Below, piece by piece: positions 1-10,100 of a stretch of 62,647 nt of DNA (within the stretch, counting starts at the first letter, position 1; each line of letters opens with the position of its first letter). This DNA comes from Bacteroidales bacterium (GTDB taxonomy: Bacteria > Bacteroidota > Bacteroidia > Bacteroidales > GCA-2748055). Location: the NCBI GenBank assembly GCA_021740585.1, contig JAIOZM010000013.1:1-62647 (forward strand), in the 5' to 3' direction. Under the pieces are notes generated by a model. That model was not told the DNA's origin and searched no databases. It saw only the letters and a list, made by a program, of their open reading frames with translations. Made by a program: the position numbers and the translations under genes.

Positions 1-696
1 AAGATTCGTTTCGTTAAAACTCCTGGCATCGAATAAATTATTTAGTGCAATTCCACTTACAACCGTATAATCTTTAGATCTTTTTTCCGGCGTGGTGCGC
101 CATACAACAAAATACTTATCATCTTCCACACTGTAACTTGAAAGCAATATTTTGTCTTCTTCATAAGGAAATTGAAATTCCACCGAAACATCCTTAGTGG
201 TTTGGCAACCATATTCATTGGTAGCAACAACCGCATAATCTCCAGTGCTATCAACTAAAATGGAAGCATTTGTAGAAGCATTTGAAAGCCATTCATAATC
301 AATATTTGATGAAGGTTCAATGGCTTCTGCCACAAGATTTACTATATCTCCTTTACAGAAATAATCCTGAACCGGCAGATTGATTGCAAAAGTTGGATTT
401 TCTGCCATACCAATAATTATAGTGTCGGTGTACGATTTATCGCATTCATCGGTTATGGTTACCATATATTGCCCCGGAAGAGTGACGAGTAAGGAAGATG
501 CTGTTGATCCATCAGACCATAAGTAAGAAACGGCTTCTCCTGCATTGAGATACAATGCACCATCCGGACAAATCAAAGTGTCATTTCCAAGAATTCTATC
601 AGGTGGCGGGCATATTTGGCTATGAGCATTTATTGAAAAGAGTGATATGTATATCATTGATGCACTGAGGTATAAAGCATATTTAAGTCTGTCCAT
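1..696 (-). CDS. Secreted Ig/PKD-like repeat protein, N-terminal part
   Basis: The minus-strand frame is open from an ATG at 694-696 to the window edge without a stop, so only the first 232 residues are seen. It begins with a signal peptide (MDRLKYALYL..., cleavage near AHSQ), then two segments of about 80-90 residues. Each has the look of a PKD/Ig-like extracellular repeat (YLWSDGS, GQYMVTITD; YEWLSNAS, GDYAVVATN) with paired cysteines. Such modules are common in Bacteroidota surface or T9SS-exported proteins with a C-terminal sorting domain, but that end is outside the window. It is divergent from the TPR-phosphatase gene. The product class is inferred from the repeat pattern only; no enzymatic domain is visible. 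Confidence 0.7.
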   Translation of the reverse strand, partial: MDRLKYALYLSASMIYISLFSINAHSQICPPPDRILGNDTLICPDGALYLNAGEAVSYLWSDGSTASSLLVTLPGQYMVTITDECDKSYTDTIIIGMAENPTFAINLPVQDYFCKGDIVNLVAEAIEPSSNIDYEWLSNASTNASILVDSTGDYAVVATNEYGCQTTKDVSVEFQFPYEEDKILLSSYSVEDDKYFVVWRTTPEKRSKDYTVVSGIALNNLFDARSFNETNL

Positions 697-833
697 TTGG
701 TAAAATATTTAATTATCATATACGCAGATATCCAGCCTGCTTTTAATAGACTTAAAAAAGTAGAAAAAGGTTGTTAAGCTTAATGAAAAGTAAATAAGTT
801 GTATAGCTGATATGTATAATTGTGAGATATTTA

Positions 834-841
834 TATATTTG
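834..841 (+). promoter_or_regulatory. Bacteroidota -7 box for the TPR-SpoIIE gene
   Basis: TATATTTG matches the Bacteroidota sigma-A -7 consensus TAnnTTTG and lies 21 bases before the ATG at 863. No clear TTTG -33 element at the right spacing is seen. Confidence 0.45.
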
Positions 842-862
842 TAAGCATACAAAAAAAGATGG

Positions 863-3379
863 ATGAAGAGGATTTGCATCATAATACTATCGCTATTCAT
901 TATTTTCCCTTCTGTGTTTTCGCAACAGGTGGAAGCTGACAGCCTTCGTCTGCTTTTGAAAAGCTCTGACGATCAAGAAAAATCAGATATCTACATTAAA
1001 ATCTCGGATGTTTTTAAGAGGGTAGATAACGATTCTTCTTTGTTTTATGCAAATATGGCTCTCAGTGAATCGATAAAAAATAATGATGAGGAAGGCACGG
1101 CAGAATCACATTTTAAAATTGCATTAATCCATATTGATAATTTCGAATCGGATGCTGCCCTGGAGTATCTGTATAAAGCAGAAAATTATTTTAAACAATC
1201 GAAAAATCAAAAAAAGCTGGCTGAAATCTATAATGCTTTCACTCTGGTATATTACGATCAGTTAAATTATTCGAAAGCTCTGGAGTATTCTGAATTGGCC
1301 ATGTCTATTGCGCAGAAAATTAATTATAAGGAGGAGATGGCTCAGGCAGTCTTCTATAAGGGAAATATCTATAATCGATTGAATGATAGTGAGAAATCAC
1401 TTGAAGCCTATTTTCAGGCATTGGAATTAAGAAAAGATTTAGGTAATCTGGATAAAATTGCGGATGTTCTGAACAATATTGGAGGTTACTATACTTCGCG
1501 GTCTGATTTTGCAAACGCCATTGAATATTATAATCAGACTTTAGAAATAAGGCGGCAAACAGGGGTGAAAAGAAGCATTGGCATTGTCCTTAATAATTTG
1601 GGCAACCAGTATCTTCAGTTAGGAGATTACGATAAAGCAATAGAGAATTACCGGGAGGCATCAGAAATCTTTAAAGAAATAAAATTTAACAGGGGAACTG
1701 CCGCCACACTTACCGGGATGGCTATTATTTATGAGAATCTTTTTCAGTATAATTCTGCTCTTGATTTATATAAAGAAGTTCTGGAGATAAGAAAGCAACA
1801 AAAAGACGAATATGAGCTGGCCAATACGCTTAGTAATATTGGGATTACTTACGCGCATATGTTTAATGATTCTCTGGAAAGGTTATTTGGACCTTATTAC
1901 GAGGACTCGGTTCTTCTCACTAAGAACAAACCTGATTTAATAATGGGAAGAGAATCCATTTCCTATAACTTGCAGGCTTTGGAGAAAAGAAAAAAAATCG
2001 GAGATAATTGGGGTTTGAGTGTTACTCTGGCCAACCTAGGGAATATGTATTTATATCATGGTAATTTTGATGAAGCAAGGTCTTGTTTTAATCAGTGGTT
2101 GAGTTTACCTGTAGAAGTTCATGATGATGATACTAAATTTGCCATTCAGATTGGACTCGGAAAACTGGAAAAATTCCAGGGTAATTACAATTCAGCCATA
2201 GTATATTTTACCCGTGCCCTCAAAATTGCTGATAAAATAAATAAAAAGCTTCATATCAAAATTTCGACTGAAAATCTTTCTGATATTTATGCCCGTATTG
2301 GTAATTACGAACAGGCGTTTAATTACTACAAAAGATATCATCAGGTATACGATTCGCTGAACCAGGAAAGAACCCGGGATCAAATTTCGGAAATGCAGGT
2401 TAAGTATGAATCTGAAGCAAAAGAAAAGGAAAATGAATTGCTCAGGAAGGATCAGTTGATTAATGAGACCAAGCTTAAGAATTCAAGAAGAGCATTAATC
2501 GCTGCCATTATAGTGGTTTTAATCTTTGTGGCACTCATAATACAGCTCATCAGACAGAATGCCTATAAAAAGAAAGCAAATCTACAGCTGGCAAGGAAAA
2601 ACAGGCTTATTACTGAACAAACGAAAGAGATTACAGATAGTATTCAATATGCCAGCAGGATACAAAATGCTATACTCCCTCCGGAGGAATATATAAAAAG
2701 CCTTCTGCCTGAGCATTTCCTTATTTACCGACCCAGAGATATCGTTAGCGGTGATTATTACTGGATGACAGAAAAGAATGGTAAAATCATTACCATGGTA
2801 GCTGATTGTACAGGTCATGGAGTACCCGGAGCGTTTATGAGCATGTTGGGGGTTGCTTTCTTAAATGAGATTATAAGCAAGCATGAAAATCCGAAAGTTG
2901 ATTTAATTTTGAATGAGCTCAGAGCCCAGGTAATTAAGTCTCTTCATCAAACAGGGAAAGAAGGTGAAAATCAGGATGGAATGGATGTTAGCTTATACAT
3001 TATTGACTCCGCCACTCTGGAACTTGATTATGCCGGTGCCAACAATCCGCTGATAATGTTCAGGGGTAATGAAATGATTGAGCTCAAAGGAGACAAAATG
3101 CCTATCGGTATACATACCAATGCAGATAAACCTTTCACAAGACTCAGTTATAAACTCGAGAAAGGCGATATGCTATATACCTTTTCTGATGGTTACCCTG
3201 ATCAGTTTGGAGGACTGGAAGGGAAGAAGTTTATGATAAAGAGGTTTAAAAGTCTTCTTTCTGAAATCCATACCAAAAATCCATCAGAACAAAAAAAGGT
3301 ATTGGAAAAAACACTTGATGACTGGATGAAGAACAGCAATCAGATTGATGACATTATTGTAATGGGTGTGAGGATATAA
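863..3379 (+). CDS. TPR-repeat membrane protein with SpoIIE/PP2C-type phosphatase domain
   Basis: 838 residues. A signal peptide (MKRICIIILSLF...) is followed by about nine tetratricopeptide-like repeats (to about residue 510), a short charged coiled coil, one transmembrane helix near residues 542-563, and a C-terminal PPM/SpoIIE serine/threonine phosphatase domain. The last has the usual motifs SIQYASRIQNAILP, RPRDIVSGDYYW, ADCTGHGVPGAFMS, DGMDVSLYIID and FSDGYPDQFGG, which carry the metal-binding aspartates. By architecture the TPR half is periplasmic and senses or binds a partner, while the phosphatase acts in the cytoplasm, probably on an anti-sigma-factor antagonist or similar target. 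This layout is frequent in Bacteroidota. No kinase, anti-sigma or STAS partner gene is next to it, so the target is unknown. The ATG at 863 is chosen because it gives the signal peptide directly. Confidence 0.9.
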   Translation: MKRICIIILSLFIIFPSVFSQQVEADSLRLLLKSSDDQEKSDIYIKISDVFKRVDNDSSLFYANMALSESIKNNDEEGTAESHFKIALIHIDNFESDAALEYLYKAENYFKQSKNQKKLAEIYNAFTLVYYDQLNYSKALEYSELAMSIAQKINYKEEMAQAVFYKGNIYNRLNDSEKSLEAYFQALELRKDLGNLDKIADVLNNIGGYYTSRSDFANAIEYYNQTLEIRRQTGVKRSIGIVLNNLGNQYLQLGDYDKAIENYREASEIFKEIKFNRGTAATLTGMAIIYENLFQYNSALDLYKEVLEIRKQQKDEYELANTLSNIGITYAHMFNDSLERLFGPYYEDSVLLTKNKPDLIMGRESISYNLQALEKRKKIGDNWGLSVTLANLGNMYLYHGNFDEARSCFNQWLSLPVEVHDDDTKFAIQIGLGKLEKFQGNYNSAIVYFTRALKIADKINKKLHIKISTENLSDIYARIGNYEQAFNYYKRYHQVYDSLNQERTRDQISEMQVKYESEAKEKENELLRKDQLINETKLKNSRRALIAAIIVVLIFVALIIQLIRQNAYKKKANLQLARKNRLITEQTKEITDSIQYASRIQNAILPPEEYIKSLLPEHFLIYRPRDIVSGDYYWMTEKNGKIITMVADCTGHGVPGAFMSMLGVAFLNEIISKHENPKVDLILNELRAQVIKSLHQTGKEGENQDGMDVSLYIIDSATLELDYAGANNPLIMFRGNEMIELKGDKMPIGIHTNADKPFTRLSYKLEKGDMLYTFSDGYPDQFGGLEGKKFMIKRFKSLLSEIHTKNPSEQKKVLEKTLDDWMKNSNQIDDIIVMGVRI

Positions 3380-3501
3380 GAATTTAATTTGACATTTAAA
3401 TTTAAATCATTTTGCTCTTGTTGGAGATTTGAGGAAGCCAGAAATAATGATGCATAGCCTGCACTTAAAGTCCCCCTAATCCAAAATTGTTGAAAAAGGA
3501 T

Positions 3502-4638
3502 TTATTTCAACACCTTTTTTAAAACCTCATGCAGGTCTTCGCTGCTAAGGTTCTTTTCAATTATAATTCCGTCAGGATCTAACAGAACTCCATGAGGGAT
3601 GCTGTTTACACCGTAAAGACCTGCAGCGGCACTTCCCCAGCCTTTAAGATCGCTTATTTGTGGCCAGGTCAGATGATCGTCTTCAATAGCCTTTTTCCAT
3701 CCCTCGTCGGATGTGTCGAATGAGACTCCGAGGATTTCGAAACCTTTTTCATGGAATTCTTCGTAGATCTTAACCAGATTTGGATTCTCTCTGCGGCAAG
3801 GTCCGCACCAGGAAGCCCAAAAGTCGATAAGAATATATTTCCCTCCAACTATTTCGGAAAGAGAGAATGGGGTTCCTTCAGGGGTTGGAAGACTTATATC
3901 GGTATATTTCTTGCCAATATCTACTTTTTCCAGAACAGAGATATGGCTGCGGAGATATTCGACATAAACAGAATTATTCAGAGATTCATCAAGACTATAT
4001 ACTAAGTTTTTAAGTTCATCCAGACTCAAAGTGTAATACATTTTACTCCTGATGATATAGGGGGATACATGAGATTTCATATTATCAGAAATGAATTTTT
4101 TATTCATTTTCATTTCTTTTTCAGAAAACTCATCAAACAGAGCAATGATTTCATTCATTTTTTGCTCATCTTTTGCTTTCCTGGCCGTATAGTATTCCTC
4201 AGTTGCACTTGCTTTCTTCAGATCGAGTTCAGAAAACATACTATTGTATAATAGCAATTCGTCGTTTACCGAGGAGCCTTTGACGGTTGATTTATCGGGA
4301 TTTTCAAAATCGGGAAGAATGATAATATCAGAATTCTCAGCAAAAAAGGAAATTGTTTTATCAGAGTTTTCTAGTCTTAAGTAAAGGACTTCCGGGCTTT
4401 TAAGATGACCTTTAAAAACTACATCTTTCCCTGAAGATAGTAATGCGGAATCAAGGTTTGTCCATGACCCGCTAAGCCGTTTTGAAAGATACAGGTAGGT
4501 GTCTTCAATATTCTCTGATTTAATAGTAATAATATAGGATGGAGTTTCCGAATTATTCAGATTTGAAATTGCCGATGTTTGTAAAGTGTTTACATTCAAG
4601 AGGACAATAAATCCTAAGAAAAACATAAATTTTCTCAT
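3502..4638 (-). CDS. TlpA-like thioredoxin-fold protein with DUF4369-type N-terminus
   Basis: 378 residues with a signal peptide (MRKFMFFLGFIVLL...). Residues about 30-120 resemble the DUF4369 beta domain that precedes AhpC/TSA-thioredoxin domains in Bacteroidota; a helical linker follows; residues about 240-378 are a TlpA/ResA thioredoxin fold with the active site FWASWCGPCRRENP (Cys278 and Cys281). Proteins of this type sit in the periplasm and reduce or exchange disulfides, for example on apocytochromes or other cysteine proteins. The next gene on the same strand is meaB, 40 bases upstream, so co-transcription is possible, though the functions are not evidently linked. Confidence 0.9.
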   Translation of the reverse strand: MRKFMFFLGFIVLLNVNTLQTSAISNLNNSETPSYIITIKSENIEDTYLYLSKRLSGSWTNLDSALLSSGKDVVFKGHLKSPEVLYLRLENSDKTISFFAENSDIIILPDFENPDKSTVKGSSVNDELLLYNSMFSELDLKKASATEEYYTARKAKDEQKMNEIIALFDEFSEKEMKMNKKFISDNMKSHVSPYIIRSKMYYTLSLDELKNLVYSLDESLNNSVYVEYLRSHISVLEKVDIGKKYTDISLPTPEGTPFSLSEIVGGKYILIDFWASWCGPCRRENPNLVKIYEEFHEKGFEILGVSFDTSDEGWKKAIEDDHLTWPQISDLKGWGSAAAGLYGVNSIPHGVLLDPDGIIIEKNLSSEDLHEVLKKVLK

Positions 4639-4678
4639 AAGTATATTTTAATTTAAATATTTTTTAAAAATAAACTAA

Positions 4679-5773
4679 TTATTCATTCAGAAAGCTCTTA
4701 CGATACTCTTTTAACAAAAGATTTGCGGCATCAAATGAATTTATGTCAAAGTTTTTTACTCTGGTTTCCAGATCTTCAAGGAGGTCTTTGATGATCTTGT
4801 GATTGTAAAAGTGAGCATTCAGGTTGTCCTTAATACTTTCGTGAAGCCAGAATACAGACTGATTGCGACGTCTTTCTTCAAGAAAACCATTTTGACTGCT
4901 GTGCCCGATATACGCTTCAATTTTCCTCCAAATTTCTTTAATTCCTGTATTTTTTATTGAACTGCATAATAATACTTCGGGTATCCACCCAGAATCGGTA
5001 GCTGGGAAAAGGTGGAGGGCATTACGAAATTCAGTTTGGGCAATTTTGGCTTTTGGAAGATTATCGCCATCTGCTTTATTTATTGCAATTATATCGGCCA
5101 TTTCCATAATCCCCCTTTTTATTCCCTGCAGTTCATCACCAGCCCCGGCGAGCATTAAAAGAAGGAAGAAATCTACCATTGAATGAACAGCGGTCTCTGA
5201 TTGACCGACACCAACGGTTTCAATTAAAATGGTATCGAAGCCGGCGGCTTCACATAGAATTATGCTTTCTCTGGTTTTTCTTGCAACACCGCCAAGTGAT
5301 CCGCCTGAAGGAGAAGGTCGTATGTAAGTATTTTTATTGCCTGAAAGCGATTCCATTCTGGTTTTATCGCCTAAAATACTTCCTCCCGAGCGATTGCTGC
5401 TCGGATCGATTGCCAAGACAGCTATTTTTCTGTCGATGGAAGAAAGGTATGTGCCAAAACTTTCAATAAAAGTGCTTTTCCCAACACCCGGGACTCCGGT
5501 AATTCCAATTCGAATTGAATTCCCGGAATAGGGCAGACATTTAGAAACAATACTTCTAGACAATTCAACATGACTGTCTAATGAGCTCTCAATAAGGGTA
5601 ATAGCCTGGGAAAGAATATTTCTGTTTCCGGAACGAATCCCTTCAAAATATTCATCCACACTAAGTATTTTTTTCCTTCGTAAGTGTAAGAGAGCATTAT
5701 CATTTATCTGCGCCGGAGGAGTAACACCAGCGGAAACATTCAGTCCTTTTTTGTTAGTCGGATCCTGCGACAT
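4679..5773 (-). CDS. meaB: Methylmalonyl-CoA mutase-associated GTPase MeaB
   Basis: 364 residues, the usual length for MeaB/ArgK-family G3E GTPases. The P-loop GVPGVGKST is followed by the family signatures VLAIDPSSNRSGGSILGDKTRM, ILIETVGVGQSE and the guanine-specificity motif NKADGDN. MeaB loads or protects adenosylcobalamin in methylmalonyl-CoA mutase, part of the succinate/propionate route common in Bacteroidia. The mutase genes mutA/mutB are not in the window, so MeaB appears unlinked here. The ATG at 5773 gives a short N-terminal extension and is the first in-frame start. Confidence 0.93.
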   Translation of the reverse strand: MSQDPTNKKGLNVSAGVTPPAQINDNALLHLRRKKILSVDEYFEGIRSGNRNILSQAITLIESSLDSHVELSRSIVSKCLPYSGNSIRIGITGVPGVGKSTFIESFGTYLSSIDRKIAVLAIDPSSNRSGGSILGDKTRMESLSGNKNTYIRPSPSGGSLGGVARKTRESIILCEAAGFDTILIETVGVGQSETAVHSMVDFFLLLMLAGAGDELQGIKRGIMEMADIIAINKADGDNLPKAKIAQTEFRNALHLFPATDSGWIPEVLLCSSIKNTGIKEIWRKIEAYIGHSSQNGFLEERRRNQSVFWLHESIKDNLNAHFYNHKIIKDLLEDLETRVKNFDINSFDAANLLLKEYRKSFLNE

Positions 5774-5879
5774 AGAAATTCCTTGAAAGAAAAAAATTGA
5801 ATTTGTGCAAAATGAATGTAATCAGATGGCACAAATTCTTATTGTCAATAATTTAAGAATATAATGAAATTCTTTTAAA

Positions 5880-6971
5880 TTATAGTTTAGCAATAACATC
5901 TCCTTTTATCCATAAAATAATTCTGGGATTCAAAGGGTCGTTTGTAATAACAGTAACGGTTTTATTTTGCGCACCCATTTTTCCTGCTGAGTTAAAACTT
6001 ACTTTTATTGAAGCAGATTGTCCCGGGCCAACGATTTTTTGATCTGTAAGAATGGCAGTACAACCGCAACTTGCATTCACTTTTCTAATTAACAAATCAG
6101 ATTTACCATTGTTTTTGAAAGGGTATTCATACTCAACATTTTCACCCTGAGCAAGTTTGCCAAAATTGAAAGTAGTGCTTGAAAATTCAATAATCGGGGC
6201 GTTATTTCTTTGCTCGGTTGTTAAAGAAGAAAAATCTTCCTGAATATTTGCGCTTATTACAATTTTATAGGTTCTGTCCTTTACTCCGTTCAGAGAAACG
6301 CTTATTCTGTCGATAATAAAATCCCAGTCGGACTGTTTATCACTTAAATAGTCAACTTTAATGTTCCCTGTTTCTCCCGGTTTAAGGCTTGGTGTTAGAA
6401 CGGTTGCTTTGAGATGGGCCGGAATATCGCTTAGTTCAATTTTTTGAACAATATCGCTGGTATTAATAATTTCCAATAATTTAGTCTGTGGAACTCCTTT
6501 AAAAACAGTTCCGAAGCTCAAATGATTTGTCTTTAACCGAATTCCCCCCATTGCAAAGGTGTATTGATCTTCAATACTGACAGGCTTAGAGATAACGTTT
6601 CCGGTAATCTGTAAACGAACAGAGTTTGTAGGCGAATTTGTTTCAACAGTAATATACTTGTCAAAATGTCCGGGGCGGTTTTGTGGATTATAGGCAGCAC
6701 TAACGATACCTTTTTCACCAGGACCAATAGGTTGCCTTGTCCAGGTCGGGGTTGTGCATCCACATGAAGAATTAACCTTTTGAATGATCAATGCTTCATT
6801 GCCGGTATTTGTAAAGTTAAAATTATAAGTTACTATACCGTCTGCTTCTTTTATCTCTCCAAAGTCGTGAATTAGTTTGTCGAATGATATATTGGCACCT
6901 TTTTGTTGCGAAAATAAATGGGGCGCGGAAATGAATGATGATAAAATCAAAATAAAAAAAAGTTTTTTCAT
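5880..6971 (-). CDS. Secreted DUF1573 (ASH-like) domain protein
   Basis: 363 residues from the ATG at 6971, chosen over an upstream in-frame ATG (7022) because it starts a signal peptide (MKKLFFILILSSFISAPHLFSQ). Residues about 27-125 and about 270-363 are two DUF1573 domains, each with the repeated signature NFTNTGNEALII/FKNNGKSDLLIRKVNASCGC...GPGxxxxIKVSFN; between them lies a diverged Ig-like segment. DUF1573 proteins are abundant in Bacteroidota and have an Ig/ASH fold; their biochemical role is not known. The SCGCT cysteine pair appears in both domains. Confidence 0.88.
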   Translation of the reverse strand: MKKLFFILILSSFISAPHLFSQQKGANISFDKLIHDFGEIKEADGIVTYNFNFTNTGNEALIIQKVNSSCGCTTPTWTRQPIGPGEKGIVSAAYNPQNRPGHFDKYITVETNSPTNSVRLQITGNVISKPVSIEDQYTFAMGGIRLKTNHLSFGTVFKGVPQTKLLEIINTSDIVQKIELSDIPAHLKATVLTPSLKPGETGNIKVDYLSDKQSDWDFIIDRISVSLNGVKDRTYKIVISANIQEDFSSLTTEQRNNAPIIEFSSTTFNFGKLAQGENVEYEYPFKNNGKSDLLIRKVNASCGCTAILTDQKIVGPGQSASIKVSFNSAGKMGAQNKTVTVITNDPLNPRIILWIKGDVIAKL

Positions 6972-7158
6972 AATCGTATGTTTAAAAAAAGATAAAATTA
7001 CACAGCAATATTTACATTTCAATATAAAACTTGTTAATTATGCAAAAGTAAAAAATGCTTCAACTAACAAACAAAAATTTTGCCAAAAAAGTTGCATCAT
7101 AATATTTATTGATTTTCCGAATACAAAGTAAGAAGGCATATATATTCAAATTTATCCT

Positions 7159-7166
7159 TAATTTTG
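7159..7166 (+). promoter_or_regulatory. Bacteroidota -7 box for the TolB-like barrel gene
   Basis: TAATTTTG fits TAnnTTTG and is 20 bases before the ATG at 7187. A -33 element is not convincing. Confidence 0.4.
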
Positions 7167-7186
7167 AATTTTGTTATTGAATTATT

Positions 7187-10100
7187 ATGGCAGGTAGATT
7201 TTTAAAAATAATTTTAATTGCAGTATTAATCTTCATGGCGAATACTGAACTTTTTAGTCAGTTTTACAACGGCCATCAGATGAAGTTTGGTAAGAACAGG
7301 GTGCAGTACGACAATTTTTACTGGAAATTCTACCGTTTTGAAAGCTATGATGTTTATTCTTATGAACTGGGAACGGAACTTTCGCTTTATGTTGCTGATT
7401 TTCTTAAAGATGAGCTGCCCAGGATAGAGCGCTTTTTTGACTATAAATTTGAGAAAAGGCTAATTTTCATTACCTATAACAAACAATCAGATTTTAAGCA
7501 AAGCAATATAGGTCAGCTAATTGTAAATGAGGAAGAAGAGGCTAATATTGGAGGGGTTACCAGAATAATTCAAAATAAAATATTTTTATTTTTTAATGGG
7601 GATCATAAAAAACTTGAGCAGCAAATCACACAATCATTATCTGAGGCTCTCATAAATGAGATGTTGTATGGAAATGATTTCAAGGATAATTTTACGACTT
7701 CTACCTTGCTCAACTTACCTGAATGGTATATTTCCGGATTGGTATCCTATATTTCAAATCCATGGGATTTTGAATTGGAAAACAGGGTTAAAGATGGAAT
7801 TTTAAACGACAGCTATAAAAAGTTCAACAGGCTTGAGGGCGTCGATGCCTTGTATGCCGGACATTCTTTTTGGAAATTTATTGCCGATACCTACGGAAAA
7901 TCAATCATACCCAATATATTATATATCACCAGGATAAATAAAAACAGCAACTATGGATTTTTGTATGTTCTTGGTATGTCTCTAAAAGAATTATCTGACG
8001 AGTGGCTGGGCTATTATTTAAACATGTATTTAGATCAGGAGGAAATGGCAGGATTACCTGAGGGTGATAAAGTAATAAAAAGGCCAGGGAAGAAAAAGGT
8101 ATATACTCAGGTGAAACTTAGTCCGGATGGAGAGAACCTTGCTTATGTTATTAACGAGGAAGGAAAATATAAAGTTTATCTACACAATTTAGTAAGCGAT
8201 AAACGCAAAAAACTGGTAAAGGAAGGATATAAAATCGAACAGTTAAGTGATTATTCCTATCCGGTTCTTGCCTGGCATCCAACCGGAAAAATTTTGGCAT
8301 GGGCAGAGGAGGTAAAGGGTGAAAATCTTTTAAGGTATTATGACCTTGGGGCTGAGGAGTATTATTCGAGGATATTTTTAAATATGGAGAAAATTCTGGA
8401 TCTGAATTATTCAGATGATGGCTTAAAATTCGTTATTTCCGGAGTAAATAAAGGGCAGACCGACATTTATATACATGATATTGTAACTGGAACCAACAAG
8501 CAGTTAACAAACGATATATGTGATGATTTGAATCCGAGATTTTTTGATAATTCCAAGCAAATTGTTTTTACCTCCAATCGTAAATACGATAGTCTCAATA
8601 TTAGTAAGAACCCTGAAAATATAGCTGATTATTATTCGGTTTTTGTTTATGATACCAGAAATCCTCAGGAATTAAGAAGAGTTACTGACAGAGATTTTGG
8701 AAGCCGGTTTCAACCCTATGCAGTAAGTGATAAAAAATTTCTTTATCTGAGTGATAATTCAGGTATAATAAACAGGTATTTTGCAAAATATGACAGTACT
8801 GTAGCCTATATCGACACAACTATTCATTACAATTATTTTGCGCGAAGTCTCCCTTTAACAAATTACAGAAGAAATATCTACAAACAGGATTATAATTCCA
8901 CTACGGGTGATTATGTCGAAGTAATTTTCCATGATGGGCTTTATAATATGTACATGGGGAATTTTGATTCTGAAAAAATTAAGGAGCAGGATCTTATGGT
9001 TAGTAGTTTCAGAACCTACCAATCGAATCAAATGCTTGAAGAAGATAGTCTCAGTAATATTCAGAAGAAAACAATTTCGATGGAAGATATTATTGGGAAT
9101 AGTATCATTGAAGGAAGCGATACCTTCCAGCTTGATTTTGACCTTATAGATATTAATAATTATGTTTTTGAAAGGGAAAAACTCGATTATTATAACAATC
9201 GATTAAAAGATAATCACTTAAGTCTTGTAATGGATACCGTTCAGGATGAGTATCTTAGATATATTGATTATGAAACCTCATTTTATCCGAATTATATGGT
9301 TAGTCAGGTCGATTTTTCTTTTTTGAATGAATCGTATCAGGCTTTTACCGGTGGTGCGGTATATTTTAATCCGGGTTTTAATATGCAATTTAAGGTGGGG
9401 ACATCCGATCTTTTTGAAGATTACCGTATTATTGGTGGCGCAAGGTTTGCAACAGATTTTAACAGCAATGAATATCTTTTGAGTTTTGAGGATTTGAAAA
9501 CCCGTTGGGATAAGCAGGTTATTTTTCATCGACAGGTATTTAACTCCCAGGCAGAAACGTATTATTTGAAAACATTTACTCACGAGTTAATGTATATTAT
9601 GAAGTTCCCCTTAGATGAAGTGAAAGCATTCAGGTTCTCCGGGATATTCAGGAATGATCGTTCTGTATTTCTTTCTACCGATCTTTTTAGTCTTAATCAG
9701 CCGGATATTGTAAAACCATGGGCCGGACTTAAAGTTGAATACATTCATGACGATACTCGCTCACTGGGTTTAAATTTATACCAGGGCACACGTTATAAGC
9801 TTTTTGCTGAAGCTTACAATCAGATCGATAAAAAGAAGGCAGACCTTGCTGTTTTGGGAATGGATTTCAGACATTATATACGTCTTCACCGGACTCTGAT
9901 ATGGGCAAATCGTTTTGCAGCCTCCACTTCCTTTGGCCATACCCCACTAATTTACTATCTCGGCAGTGTGGATAACTGGACAAATTTGTCTACCAGGGTA
10001 GAGACCTTTGACCGCTCAGTTCCAATCAATTACGCTAAAAATTATGCGTTTCAAACGGTTGCCACCAATATGAGAGGTTTTAGTCAGAATATACGAAACG